Positions 15,405-21,538 of a stretch of 25,954 nucleotides of DNA are shown in pieces (within the stretch, counting starts at the first letter, position 1; each line of letters starts with the position of its first letter). A program made the position numbers and the translations under genes. The notes below the pieces were generated by a model that did no database searches, was not told the DNA's origin, and saw only the letters and a program-made list of their open reading frames with translations. The DNA is from a virus, in IMG/VR virus record IMGVR_UViG_3300032523_000495, positions 1-25,954 of that record. One strand, written 5' to 3'.

Positions 15405-15588
15405 ATCCCAAGTTCCGAGATGCCCAAGATTTCCTATTCTTCTCTCCTCTCTAATTAAGTAAACTTAACTTTTATTATCCAACAATTACTATCTTGGGAT
15501 TTTTGGGATTTTCTTCAATCTCGGGTACGGAAATCCCGAGATGCCCGAGGCATAGTCTGACGCGGCTCCGATCCCAAGAAGTCCCAAG
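15405..15588 (+). repeat. cluster of ATCCCAAG-like octamers, some in helical-turn spacing
   Basis: The 264-bp gap between helicase and small terminase carries about nine copies of (A/G)TCCC(A/G)AG or close variants. Forward copies are at 15405-15412, 15421-15428 (TGCCCAAG), 15533-15540 and 15542-15549 (CCCGAG forms), 15571-15578 and 15581-15588. Inverted copies are at 15493-15500, 15502-15509 and 15520-15526. Several neighbours are 9-10 bp apart, about one helical turn. An AT-rich tract (about 15430-15490) separates two groups, and CTCGGG/CCCGAG (15520-15540) can form a hairpin. It could be iterons of a replication origin beside the helicase and primase genes, or an operator of the adjacent promoter. 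Which one is inference. Confidence 0.65.
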
Positions 15589-15589
15589 A

Positions 15590-17077
15590 TCACTTTTTAG
15601 CATTCAGCGGCACCACTTTTGCGTCATCACCTTGTTGTTGCGCCAAGAGCCATTCCCCTCTGACCCGGACCAGCTCGGTCGCCTCGTTGATGTCACGCGT
15701 CAGCTCCCCACGCACAAATGCGTAACGTGCACGCAGTGTCTTGCCGTCTTTGCGGAACACCCACCGATCAGCGCCGCCTGGCGCTGGCACGTTCACGTAC
15801 CCAGCGCGATTCATGCGGTGCGCAATCTTGCGCGGCGACTTCAGCATGTTTGCGACCTCTTCATGGTTATCGAATTGTGGGATGATTAGTTCTTGCCCCA
15901 GCACAACCGCAGGTTTGCCAAGATGATCAATAACCCAAGCCACGGCATCTTCCGGCTCGCCCCAGCTCGCCGCAACCGCTCCCCAACCAGCGGTCCTGGC
16001 GACTTGCGCCTTGGGATCGAACGCTGCCAAGTCCCGCGCCCCCAGCCAAGCTGCCACGTGGCCCACGCCGCCGCTCTCGAACCAATTGAACAGGTCCGTG
16101 AAGTAGCCGGGGTTGCCCTCCACCTCATGCCATTTTTGCGCGAGGTGCGAATGCATTATGAACATGCGCCGATCTTCTGGCGGGATATACATGCTCAACC
16201 AATCATTCGTAGTGATGAACACGCGCAACCGATTGATGATGTGCCGCAGCTTTGCGTACTTATCATTGAGCGGCAACGTGTCTGGCGGCGCAACGATCAT
16301 CGGCTTCAAGATGTTGTAAGCCGAGCTGGCATGAAATTCATCCTTGTTGGGCCGCACTTCATCAATCACGAGCATCAACGTCTCCAGCCACGGCTTGTAG
16401 GGGCTGAACAGCTCGTCGGGATCTATGTTCTTGGCATTCCAAGTACCCACCGCCGCTCTGACCGGCATCAATGCCGCGTCTTTACCGATGCCTTGTGTGC
16501 CGCTCAGCACCACGGCTGCATTGCATTTTATCTCTGGGTGTTGCACCATGAACGCACAGAAGTCGAAAAAGTAAGAGTGCTCCTGCACGTCTGGCCAGAG
16601 CTTCTTGATGTGGTTGACCCAAACAAACGCTTGTGCGGCGTCGCCATTGAGCTTGGGTGGCGGCATGTACTTGTTGTAAATTCTCCGCCCTATTGCATTG
16701 CGCCATCCATTGGAATCAATAAACACGTCGCGGATGATTTGCGGTTCACCAGGCCACCAAGTGCTGCCTTCCACAAACTGATCGTTTTCCACGCGCATGA
16801 TGTCGCGGCTCGGCTGAATCAACCGTTCACGCCGCCGCCGCGCAGGACGCCCGACCTCTTCTTCGCCACCTTCTTGCACTTCCAATCGCCAAAGCTCGAG
16901 TGGTATGGAGGCATCTACTGCTTTTTCGGAATGTTGAGTGCCATCCCTCAAATCCCAAAACGCTTCTTGCGCTTTGTCGAACACGTAGTCATCAGGTCGC
17001 GCCAACCGCCGCGCGTTGTTGACTGCTTCTTGCAAAGCAACTTCTCTTGCCGCTGTACGCTCTTCGATTGTTGTCAT
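15590..17077 (-). CDS. superfamily 3 replicative helicase, phage/plasmid primase-helicase type (495 aa)
   Basis: It probably unwinds the viral origin and fork together with the primase encoded just upstream. I start at ATG 17077, whose ATGA overlaps the primase stop; the open frame goes further back but only inside the primase gene. Residues 1-130 are an N-terminal accessory region with a basic stretch near 78-90 (RPARRRRERL). The SF3 ATPase follows: Walker A SGTQGIGKD at 192-200, Walker B LMLVIDEVRP at 234-243, motif C RVFITTND at 285-292, and an Arg-finger-like EDRRMFI at 301-307. The C-terminal 120 residues carry a winged-helix-like segment (NHEEVANMLKSPRKIAHRMN). The domain belongs with the DUF5906/P4 alpha C-terminal group. 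It ends at the repeat-rich gap. Confidence 0.88.
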   Translation of the reverse strand: MTTIEERTAAREVALQEAVNNARRLARPDDYVFDKAQEAFWDLRDGTQHSEKAVDASIPLELWRLEVQEGGEEEVGRPARRRRERLIQPSRDIMRVENDQFVEGSTWWPGEPQIIRDVFIDSNGWRNAIGRRIYNKYMPPPKLNGDAAQAFVWVNHIKKLWPDVQEHSYFFDFCAFMVQHPEIKCNAAVVLSGTQGIGKDAALMPVRAAVGTWNAKNIDPDELFSPYKPWLETLMLVIDEVRPNKDEFHASSAYNILKPMIVAPPDTLPLNDKYAKLRHIINRLRVFITTNDWLSMYIPPEDRRMFIMHSHLAQKWHEVEGNPGYFTDLFNWFESGGVGHVAAWLGARDLAAFDPKAQVARTAGWGAVAASWGEPEDAVAWVIDHLGKPAVVLGQELIIPQFDNHEEVANMLKSPRKIAHRMNRAGYVNVPAPGGADRWVFRKDGKTLRARYAFVRGELTRDINEATELVRVRGEWLLAQQQGDDAKVVPLNAKK

Positions 17078-18000
17078 TGGGCGGCTCTTTCTAATTCTTC
17101 GATCGATTGTTCGTTGACCCAATCCGTCAAGTTGGCCCAACCATTTGCAGCGCAATGGCCGTGATGGCAGCGGAATGCACCGTAATAATCGTTCTCGGCG
17201 GCAGGTTCACGGATGGCAGCGCCGTTGTCAACACCGCCGCCGTGATCGTCTTTCCATGGGCAGCTCATTTCTGTCCAGCCGCTCAGATCTGGCTCGTGCT
17301 TCTTGAGCATGTTGTGCTGGTCAAGCCACTTGTGAATTGTCGCGAACATGCGATTGCGCTCAATCGCTTCTTCGCTCGGGAGTTTTTCCCGATTGACCCT
17401 GCGCCCCATGATCTTGAGCTGGAAGCCGTCCAACAGCTCTTGCGGCGTCCAGCGCGAGCCGTTGTGTTCCGCTGTGCGCGTTGTCCAACCGCCGTAAGCT
17501 TTCTTGCCGTTGAGGTGTCCGGGCAACCTGCCGACGCGCGTCACGCCACTCATGCCAGGATCAGCGCCCAACAACTTGCCAGAGATGAATGCGCGGATGA
17601 GCCCATCAAAGCGCGCCATGTCACGCTCTGGCTCGTGCAAGAAATACCACCACTGCTCGTTGCCTGGCGATGTTTCGATCTTCCAGGTTGGCTGCATGGC
17701 GTCCACGAACGCTCGATCCACCTTGGTGCCCACGTCGTCCACCATGAGCGCGCAACCAGCGCTGAACGTCTCGGTGCGGCGGCGGTAGGTGCCATCCTGA
17801 GCGCGGCGGAACGCGCCCACCGTGACGTATGCATTTTGGTCGGCGGTGAAGGGCACCTGCTCGCCGGGCCGCCACGGTAGGGGTCGCCAAGCCGTTGGCC
17901 CTGCTTGGTGCGGGTCACCAGGAAACCCACACAAAATTAGCCGTTCGTCGTCGTCCAAGCCTCGGCCCAGGTCGACCAAAAAGTCCACAGATTCGCTCAT
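17074..18000 (-). CDS. DNA primase, RepB-like archaeo-eukaryotic primase fold with zinc ribbon (308 aa)
   Basis: It should make primers for phage DNA replication. Residues 60-165 hold the AEP-type core: a metal-binding CALMVDDVG (D88, D89), ETSPGNEQWWYFL at 109-121 in the place of the small-residue/His motif, and VGRLPGHLNGKK at 156-167, the 'RlPGt.N.K' signature of RepB-like primases. The C-terminal part has C247, H253 and a CHHGHC cluster at 278-283, which looks like a zinc-binding element. The ATG at 18000 has CAGAAAGGA upstream (18005-18013), the same element used by the rightward genes. It lacks its own helicase domain, which is supplied by the next gene; many phages have both in one polypeptide. 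Confidence 0.85.
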   Translation of the reverse strand: MSESVDFLVDLGRGLDDDERLILCGFPGDPHQAGPTAWRPLPWRPGEQVPFTADQNAYVTVGAFRRAQDGTYRRRTETFSAGCALMVDDVGTKVDRAFVDAMQPTWKIETSPGNEQWWYFLHEPERDMARFDGLIRAFISGKLLGADPGMSGVTRVGRLPGHLNGKKAYGGWTTRTAEHNGSRWTPQELLDGFQLKIMGRRVNREKLPSEEAIERNRMFATIHKWLDQHNMLKKHEPDLSGWTEMSCPWKDDHGGGVDNGAAIREPAAENDYYGAFRCHHGHCAANGWANLTDWVNEQSIEELERAAQ

Positions 18001-18141
18001 TTTTTCCTTTCTGCGTTGTTTTATAACGATATTTTGCTGTTTTCACCCACGCCATATACGATCTGTTAAAAGTATGTTGCCGGCAAGCCGTTTTTGCGAC
18101 AGAATACCAACTCGATCAGAACTCAGAAAGGAAAATGCATC
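18001..18141. promoter_or_regulatory. divergent intergenic region between leftward and rightward transcription units
   Basis: This 141-bp AT-rich gap separates the primase gene (leftward) from the first early gene (rightward). It must hold promoters for both. It contains a perfect 10-bp palindrome TTGCCGGCAA (18077-18086), AT-rich boxes (TTATAA at 18020-18025, CATATA at 18053-18058), and on each side a CAGAAAGGA ribosome-binding element (18005-18013 minus, 18124-18132 plus). I see no good leftward -35/-10 pair. The palindrome could serve as an operator for both directions. Confidence 0.6.
18077..18105 (+). promoter_or_regulatory. putative early promoter P-E1
   Basis: TTGCCG (18077-18082) lies 17 bp before CAGAAT (18100-18105), giving a start about 25 bases before the ribosome-binding site of the first rightward gene. 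The same arrangement, TTGCCGGCA then 17 bp to a box ending in AAT, recurs at 20260-20288. Both boxes are only 4/6 matches to sigma-70 consensus. Confidence 0.4.
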
Positions 18142-18603
18142 ATGGCTCGAATTGCTAAAGTTGGAAAGTCGGAAATCTACGCTGCTCACATCAATGCTGC
18201 ACAATCGAAAGGTGAGCGTGGCGATTGTGCTGTGCGCGCTGTTGCTGCTCTGACAGACACCAGCTACGAAGTTGTGCACGCCATCATGGCGGAAAAGGGT
18301 CGCAAGCACGGCAGAGGTACGCCGTGGTCAACAATTTGGGCCACCTTCGAAGAGCTCGGCTTCAAAGCGGTGAAGCGCAATTTGTTTGAATTCATCGAGC
18401 GTTATCCCGGCACTCACGCCACCGCACTCAAGTCAGTCACCACGCACCATCCCGATCGCTTCCCCGCCGTCTGGAAGGATGGCAAGAGTTATTTGTTTTG
18501 CACGCGCGAACACGTGTTGGCCGTCATCAACGGCGTCAACCACGACTGGACGCGCGGCAAAGCCAAACGCGCCAAGTACATCTACGAAATCGTCTCTCTT
18601 TAA
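18142..18603 (+). CDS. papain-like-fold phage protein, possible cysteine protease or transglutaminase-like enzyme (153 aa)
   Basis: This is the first rightward gene. The ATG at 18142 lies nine bases after CAGAAAGGA (18124-18132). The layout fits small papain-like proteins of phages: nucleophile-type Cys in RGDCAVRAVAALT (C29) at the start of a helix, a Gly-rich turn GRKHGRGTPWSTI, and then HVLAVINGVNHDW (H124, D135) on late beta strands. Known members of this group begin 'GDC.vRA' and carry 'HvvAv.dG.v.D'. If active it could cleave a host protein early in infection. An alternative is an inactive fold, since no substrate or processing site is known. The basic C-terminal end (GKAKRAKYIYEI) may bind nucleic acid. 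Confidence 0.65.
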   Translation: MARIAKVGKSEIYAAHINAAQSKGERGDCAVRAVAALTDTSYEVVHAIMAEKGRKHGRGTPWSTIWATFEELGFKAVKRNLFEFIERYPGTHATALKSVTTHHPDRFPAVWKDGKSYLFCTREHVLAVINGVNHDWTRGKAKRAKYIYEIVSL

Positions 18604-18626
18604 TCAACCCAGAAAGGAAATTGATT

Positions 18627-18911
18627 ATGTTCATTCGCTTTAGCATCACCGCAAACCTAAACCGCGCACTTAAGTTGCATGGGATGACCTGCCGATATAT
18701 CCCGGCAGACTGCCCCAGCGTTGACGATCAGATCGAAATCTATAACGCCGACGGCAGCGAGTCGGTCGTCCACCTCCAGCTCTGTGCTTGCGGAGAGTTA
18801 ATTGTAAACGAGTGGGTTGATGGCGGAGATGCGATGTTGCATCATCCGTCAACCCGCAGCGCGACCAAGGCGGTCGCCCTCGCAGCGTCCCGCGCCATCG
18901 CCGCCGTCTGA
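18627..18911 (+). CDS. early protein of unknown function (94 aa)
   Basis: The ATG at 18627 lies two bases after the repeated leader. The N-terminal half looks like a small alpha/beta domain (MFIRFSITANLNRALKLHG, then CRYIPADC). The middle is acidic (SVDDQIEIYNADGSESVVHL) and contains LQLCACGELIVNEWVDGGD, with two Cys that may bind metal together with C22 or C29. The C-terminal STRSATKAVALAASRAIAAV is an Ala-rich helix similar in composition to the two proteins encoded next. I do not recognise a family. The shared leader places it in the same early translation group as its neighbours. Confidence 0.65.
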   Translation: MFIRFSITANLNRALKLHGMTCRYIPADCPSVDDQIEIYNADGSESVVHLQLCACGELIVNEWVDGGDAMLHHPSTRSATKAVALAASRAIAAV

Positions 18912-18939
18912 CCAACCCAACCCAGAAAGGAAATTGACC

Positions 18940-19257
18940 ATGACCACCACAATCCAAGCTTACAACGCTTTCATCGACGCAGCAGCGTCTGCTTCAGACG
19001 CCAACAGTGCTTATGTCGCCGCTTTTGACGCGGCAGCAGACGTTAGCACAGACGCCCGCACCATTGTTGCCGCCGCCGTTGCTTACGCTACCTACGTCGC
19101 TGCCACCACCAGCATGAAAGCCGCCGCCGCCGCTTACGCCGCCGCTAGGGCCTCCGCTGATGACGTCGACGACGCAGCAGACGACGACGCAGCAGACGAG
19201 GAACTTGAAGACTTACTGCACGTGGCCAATGGCGAAGCCATGTACGGTCGCGACTAA
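18940..19257 (+). CDS. alanine-rich early protein, paralogue A (105 aa)
   Basis: The ATG at 18940 is part of the duplicated 39-bp leader. The product is nearly all helix-forming, with Ala at well over a third of positions, in repeated 'AY.AA..AA' steps (AYVAAFDAAADVS, AYATYVAATTSMKAAAAAYA). It is followed by a very acidic tail (DDVDDAADDDAADEELEDLL). The first residues MTTTIQ are the same as in the next gene. Ala-rich helical proteins of this type exist in many phages without known function. The acidic tail might mimic DNA or bind a basic partner, which is speculative. Confidence 0.65.
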   Translation: MTTTIQAYNAFIDAAASASDANSAYVAAFDAAADVSTDARTIVAAAVAYATYVAATTSMKAAAAAYAAARASADDVDDAADDDAADEELEDLLHVANGEAMYGRD

Positions 19258-19281
19258 CCTCACCCAGAAAGGAAATTGACC

Positions 19282-19554
19282 ATGACCACCACAATCCAAG
19301 TTAACGCCGCTTACACCGCTTACACCGCCGTTTTAACCTCCGCTGAAGACGCTCGCCTTGCTTATGTCGCTGCTTGTGACGCATACACCGTACACCCCGC
19401 AAACGACATAAGCATCGTCTCCGCAGCTGTCGCTCGTGACGTCGCTCGTGATGCCCATGCTCGCGCCGACGTCGCTCGCATCGTTGCCAGACGCGCTTAC
19501 ATCGCCGCTCTCGACGGCTACGCCATCGCCGCACGCGCCAAAGGTGCTGCATGA
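19282..19554 (+). CDS. alanine-rich early protein, paralogue B (90 aa)
   Basis: The ATG at 19282 is used; a TTG two codons before it is in frame but has no independent site. The opening MTTTIQ and the AYTAYTAVLTSAEDARLAYV region parallel paralogue A, and both start with the same 39-bp leader, so this is probably a duplication. It lacks the acidic tail of A and instead ends in Arg/Ala-rich steps (RDVARDAHARADVARIVARR). The stop overlaps the ATG of the next gene. Function unknown. Confidence 0.65.
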   Translation: MTTTIQVNAAYTAYTAVLTSAEDARLAYVAACDAYTVHPANDISIVSAAVARDVARDAHARADVARIVARRAYIAALDGYAIAARAKGAA

Positions 19555-19742
19555 CCCGCATCATCATCAACGCTCGCTTTGCCGGCACTTGTCGCTGCTC
19601 GCGCACCTTCGCTCAAGGTGCGCGCGTGGGTTACGATTCGCAAACCAGACGTGTGATCTCTTGCTACGACTGCACCGAAGACCGCAAAGCCGAAACCCAG
19701 CGCCGTTTACACGCTGCCGTTGCGCAAAAACCAGGAGACTAA
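19551..19742 (+). CDS. small zinc-finger-like protein (63 aa)
   Basis: The ATG at 19551 overlaps the stop of the Ala-rich paralogue B as ATGA. Two Cys pairs, CRC (C14, C16) and CYDC (C38, C41), separated by a short beta-like stretch (GARVGYDSQTRRVIS) and followed by a basic helix, look like a compact zinc ribbon. Similar 'CxC...CxxC' mini-proteins are common in phage early operons. A DNA- or RNA-binding role is plausible but not shown. Confidence 0.7.
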   Translation: MTRIIINARFAGTCRCSRTFAQGARVGYDSQTRRVISCYDCTEDRKAETQRRLHAAVAQKPGD

Positions 19743-19743
19743 A

Positions 19744-19824
19744 ATGAAAGAATACATAAAAGACGCCATCGCTCTTGCCTTAATGTTCGCTTTGTTCTAC
19801 TGCCTTTGGATCATAACAGCTTAA
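19744..19824 (+). CDS. single-pass membrane peptide (26 aa)
   Basis: The ATG at 19744 follows a strong AGGAG (seven bases upstream), starts two bases after the previous stop, and ends with TAA at 19822-19824. The product begins with a charged MKEYIKDA and continues in a hydrophobic helix (IALALMFALFYCLWII) that can span a membrane. This is a typical form of short early membrane peptides that act on the host envelope, but its target is unknown. It is too short to be confident without conservation data; the good start site is the main support. Confidence 0.5.
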   Translation: MKEYIKDAIALALMFALFYCLWIITA

Positions 19825-19843
19825 CTCAGAAAGGAACTTCACC

Positions 19844-20251
19844 ATGATCAACTTCAAAACAGCCACCACCACCGAGCTCGTCACATTCTACAACCAGCAC
19901 GCCGCCAAGCCCATCACCAAGTTCGCCGATCGCAAGACCGCCGAGCGCCGTGTTGCTGCCCTGCTCATATCACCCGACAACACGCGCCAACCGCTGCGCG
20001 CCAACAAAAAGACAAATCGTGGCGCAGCCATCACGGCTTCCTGGCAAGACAAGAGCGTAGCCGCGCGCCGCGCGGCGCGTCACAATGTTGTGGTCGTCAC
20101 GCCAAAAGGCGAGATCCAGCACAAGTCTGTGCGTCAAGCCTTCATGGTGTTGGCGCTGCCTCTGGGCCAGCACATCAAGTTCCGTGGCGAACTCAAAGCC
20201 TCTGGCAGCGCAGAATTCGGCGGCTTTAGGTTCAAGTTGGTAAACCGTTAA
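19844..20251 (+). CDS. basic conserved phage protein of unknown function (135 aa)
   Basis: The ATG at 19844 lies eight bases after CAGAAAGGA (19827-19835). The N-terminus has TTELVTFYNQHAAKPITKFA followed by DRKTAERRVAALL, a motif I know from many phage proteins of this size, where it forms a small helical domain. The middle is very basic (RANKKTNRGAAITASWQDKS, RRAARH) and the C-terminus has VRQAFMVLALPLGQHIKFRG and FGGFRFKLV. Basic charge suggests nucleic-acid binding. It is not otherwise assigned. A promoter-like element follows its stop. Confidence 0.7.
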   Translation: MINFKTATTTELVTFYNQHAAKPITKFADRKTAERRVAALLISPDNTRQPLRANKKTNRGAAITASWQDKSVAARRAARHNVVVVTPKGEIQHKSVRQAFMVLALPLGQHIKFRGELKASGSAEFGGFRFKLVNR

Positions 20252-20259
20252 AAAAGCAT

Positions 20260-20288
20260 TTGCCGGCATTTGTCAAATCAACGACAAT
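20260..20288 (+). promoter_or_regulatory. putative early promoter P-E2 before the DUF932 gene
   Basis: TTGCCG (20260-20265) is followed after 17 bp by GACAAT (20283-20288). The first nine bases, TTGCCGGCA, are identical to the start of the palindrome upstream of the first rightward gene, and spacing to AAT is the same. It lies in the only sizeable gap (70 bp, 20252-20321) among the rightward genes and would start transcription about 15 bases before CAGAAAGGA (20305-20313). Confidence 0.45.
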
Positions 20289-20321
20289 GGCCATCTCAAC
20301 TCTTCAGAAAGGACAACTCCA

Positions 20322-21059
20322 ATGACTCTACCACTAGCCGCTCTCGCCGACACTCACGCACCGCAACTTTCCAGCCGGTATCAGTTCGTTTCCACCAAAA
20401 CCATCATCGACCGCTTTGCGGAAGAAAACTGGCACGTTGAAACGGCGCACGCGTCCAAGCCGCGCAAGCGCAACAATGCATTCACCAAGCACGTCATCGA
20501 CTTCCGCAATCCTGAATTGAAGCCTGTGCACGGCGCTGTGCCGCGCATCTTGTTCGTCAACAGCCACGATGGCACGTCGCGCGCCAAAGTGTTGGCCGGC
20601 ATATTCAGCTTTGCTTGCGAAAACGGCTTGGTCATCGGCACCACTACTCACCAAGAAGCTGTTCGTCACACCGGCGACGCTGCTGCTGATCTGGTTTCTC
20701 GCATGCGCGAGATTGCGCAGTCGTCTGCAGATCTGTACAAAGTCATCGAGCGTTGGTCCAAGACGCAGTTGACCACGCCGCAACGCCGTCAGTTTGCACT
20801 TTTTGCAGCACAGCTGCGTTGGGGCAATGCGCAACTGTATTCTCCGGACGCGCTCCTGGAGGTGCTGCGCGAAGAAGATGATCGCGGCGATTTGTGGGCC
20901 ACGTTCAACGTCATCCAAGAACACACCGTGCGCGGCGGCGCTCAAGGCGTGAGCCGCACAGGTCGCATGACGCGCGCTCGTCCGTTGAACGACATCACGC
21001 GCTCGTTGGATTACAACTCGCAGCTTTGGCGGCTTGCCGAAGAAGTTTCTGACTGGTAA
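20322..21059 (+). CDS. DUF932 family phage/plasmid protein (245 aa)
   Basis: The ATG at 20322 follows CAGAAAGGA by eight bases. The N-terminal 60 residues have SRYQFVSTKTIIDRFAEENW. The signature region is VNSHDGTSRAKVLAGIFSFA followed by CENGLVIGTTTHQEAVRHTG, which matches the DUF932 core 'NSHdG...y.l.aGifrlvCsNGlvv....rirHtG'. The rest is helical (VIERWSKTQLTTPQRRQFAL; LWATFNVIQEHTVRGG). Members are widespread in phages and plasmids. Their function is unknown to me, with suggestions of a replication or transcription role. It is preceded by its own promoter-like element. Confidence 0.85.
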   Translation: MTLPLAALADTHAPQLSSRYQFVSTKTIIDRFAEENWHVETAHASKPRKRNNAFTKHVIDFRNPELKPVHGAVPRILFVNSHDGTSRAKVLAGIFSFACENGLVIGTTTHQEAVRHTGDAAADLVSRMREIAQSSADLYKVIERWSKTQLTTPQRRQFALFAAQLRWGNAQLYSPDALLEVLREEDDRGDLWATFNVIQEHTVRGGAQGVSRTGRMTRARPLNDITRSLDYNSQLWRLAEEVSDW

Positions 21060-21070
21060 GGACAATCAAA

Positions 21071-21538
21071 ATGCCCACAATCATTCGTGATCGTTCCGCT
21101 GTGCGCGGAGCTCAAATTGAAGATCTCAATCACACATACGGTCAACTCAGCAACGATGCCGGTTTCAAAGGGTTCAAGTCGCGCGCGGCAGCGGAGGTGC
21201 AAGTTGACATGCTGCTTTCAAAAATAAATCCATTTCAAGAGGGTACGATGAGTCACAAATTGCACGAAGAAATTTCTAATCAAAAACCCATCGAGCCGCG
21301 TTCTGAAAGCAGCGAAGCGCGGAAGCGCGTTGTCGTCCAGCGCGTGATGGCCACGTTCACAGGTGAATCCAAGCCGCAGACAGGCTCCCTGCGCAATCAG
21401 ATCTTGCTGTTCATTCAGCAGTGTGAAAACCACACCTGCACAGCCAAAGAGCTGCAAGAGCAATTCAAGCAACCCATTCGCGGTCACTTGCAAAAGCTGA
21501 TCGAAAAGCATCATCTCGTTACGATTGAAGAAAAATGA
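21071..21538 (+). CDS. putative regulator with C-terminal winged-helix-like domain (155 aa)
   Basis: The ATG at 21071 has AAGGACAATCAAA upstream. The N-terminal 50 residues contain LNHTYGQLSNDAGFKGFKSR followed by AAAEVQVD, similar in layout to the 'FADRKTAERRV' motif of the gene at 19844. A polar linker follows. The C-terminal 50 residues (SLRNQILLFIQQCENHTCTA; KELQEQFKQPIRGHLQKLIE) resemble a winged-helix or HTH domain as in DNA-binding regulators. The stop overlaps the next start (ATGA). Assignment is pattern-based, so a DNA-binding role is inference. Confidence 0.6.
   Translation: MPTIIRDRSAVRGAQIEDLNHTYGQLSNDAGFKGFKSRAAAEVQVDMLLSKINPFQEGTMSHKLHEEISNQKPIEPRSESSEARKRVVVQRVMATFTGESKPQTGSLRNQILLFIQQCENHTCTAKELQEQFKQPIRGHLQKLIEKHHLVTIEEK

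Larger units (their letters stand above)
18607..19300 (+). repeat. direct repeats of a gene leader in front of three consecutive genes
   Basis: An 18-bp leader (ACCCAGAAAGGAAATTGA) occurs three times, at 18607-18624, 18920-18937 and 19262-19279, each ending two bases before an ATG. The last two copies extend as an identical 39-bp repeat (18920-18958 and 19262-19300) that includes the ATG and the first six codons. The copies suggest recent duplication of gene plus ribosome-binding site. Confidence 0.85.

Noticed and set aside
15893-17164. 423-codon open frame on the plus strand opposite the helicase gene
   Set aside because: It is antisense to a helicase with complete motifs, has no ribosome-binding site, and its translation is rich in His, Arg and Cys without any domain; it is a codon-bias shadow.
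18001-18141. tRNA or CRISPR elements in the divergent gap and elsewhere
   Set aside because: No cloverleaf-like structure or regularly spaced repeat-spacer units are visible; the short repeats here are promoter or ribosome-binding elements.
20334-21065. 243-codon minus-strand frame opposite the DUF932 gene
   Set aside because: It is fully antisense to a recognised family member with a proper start site, and no family pattern is seen in its own translation.
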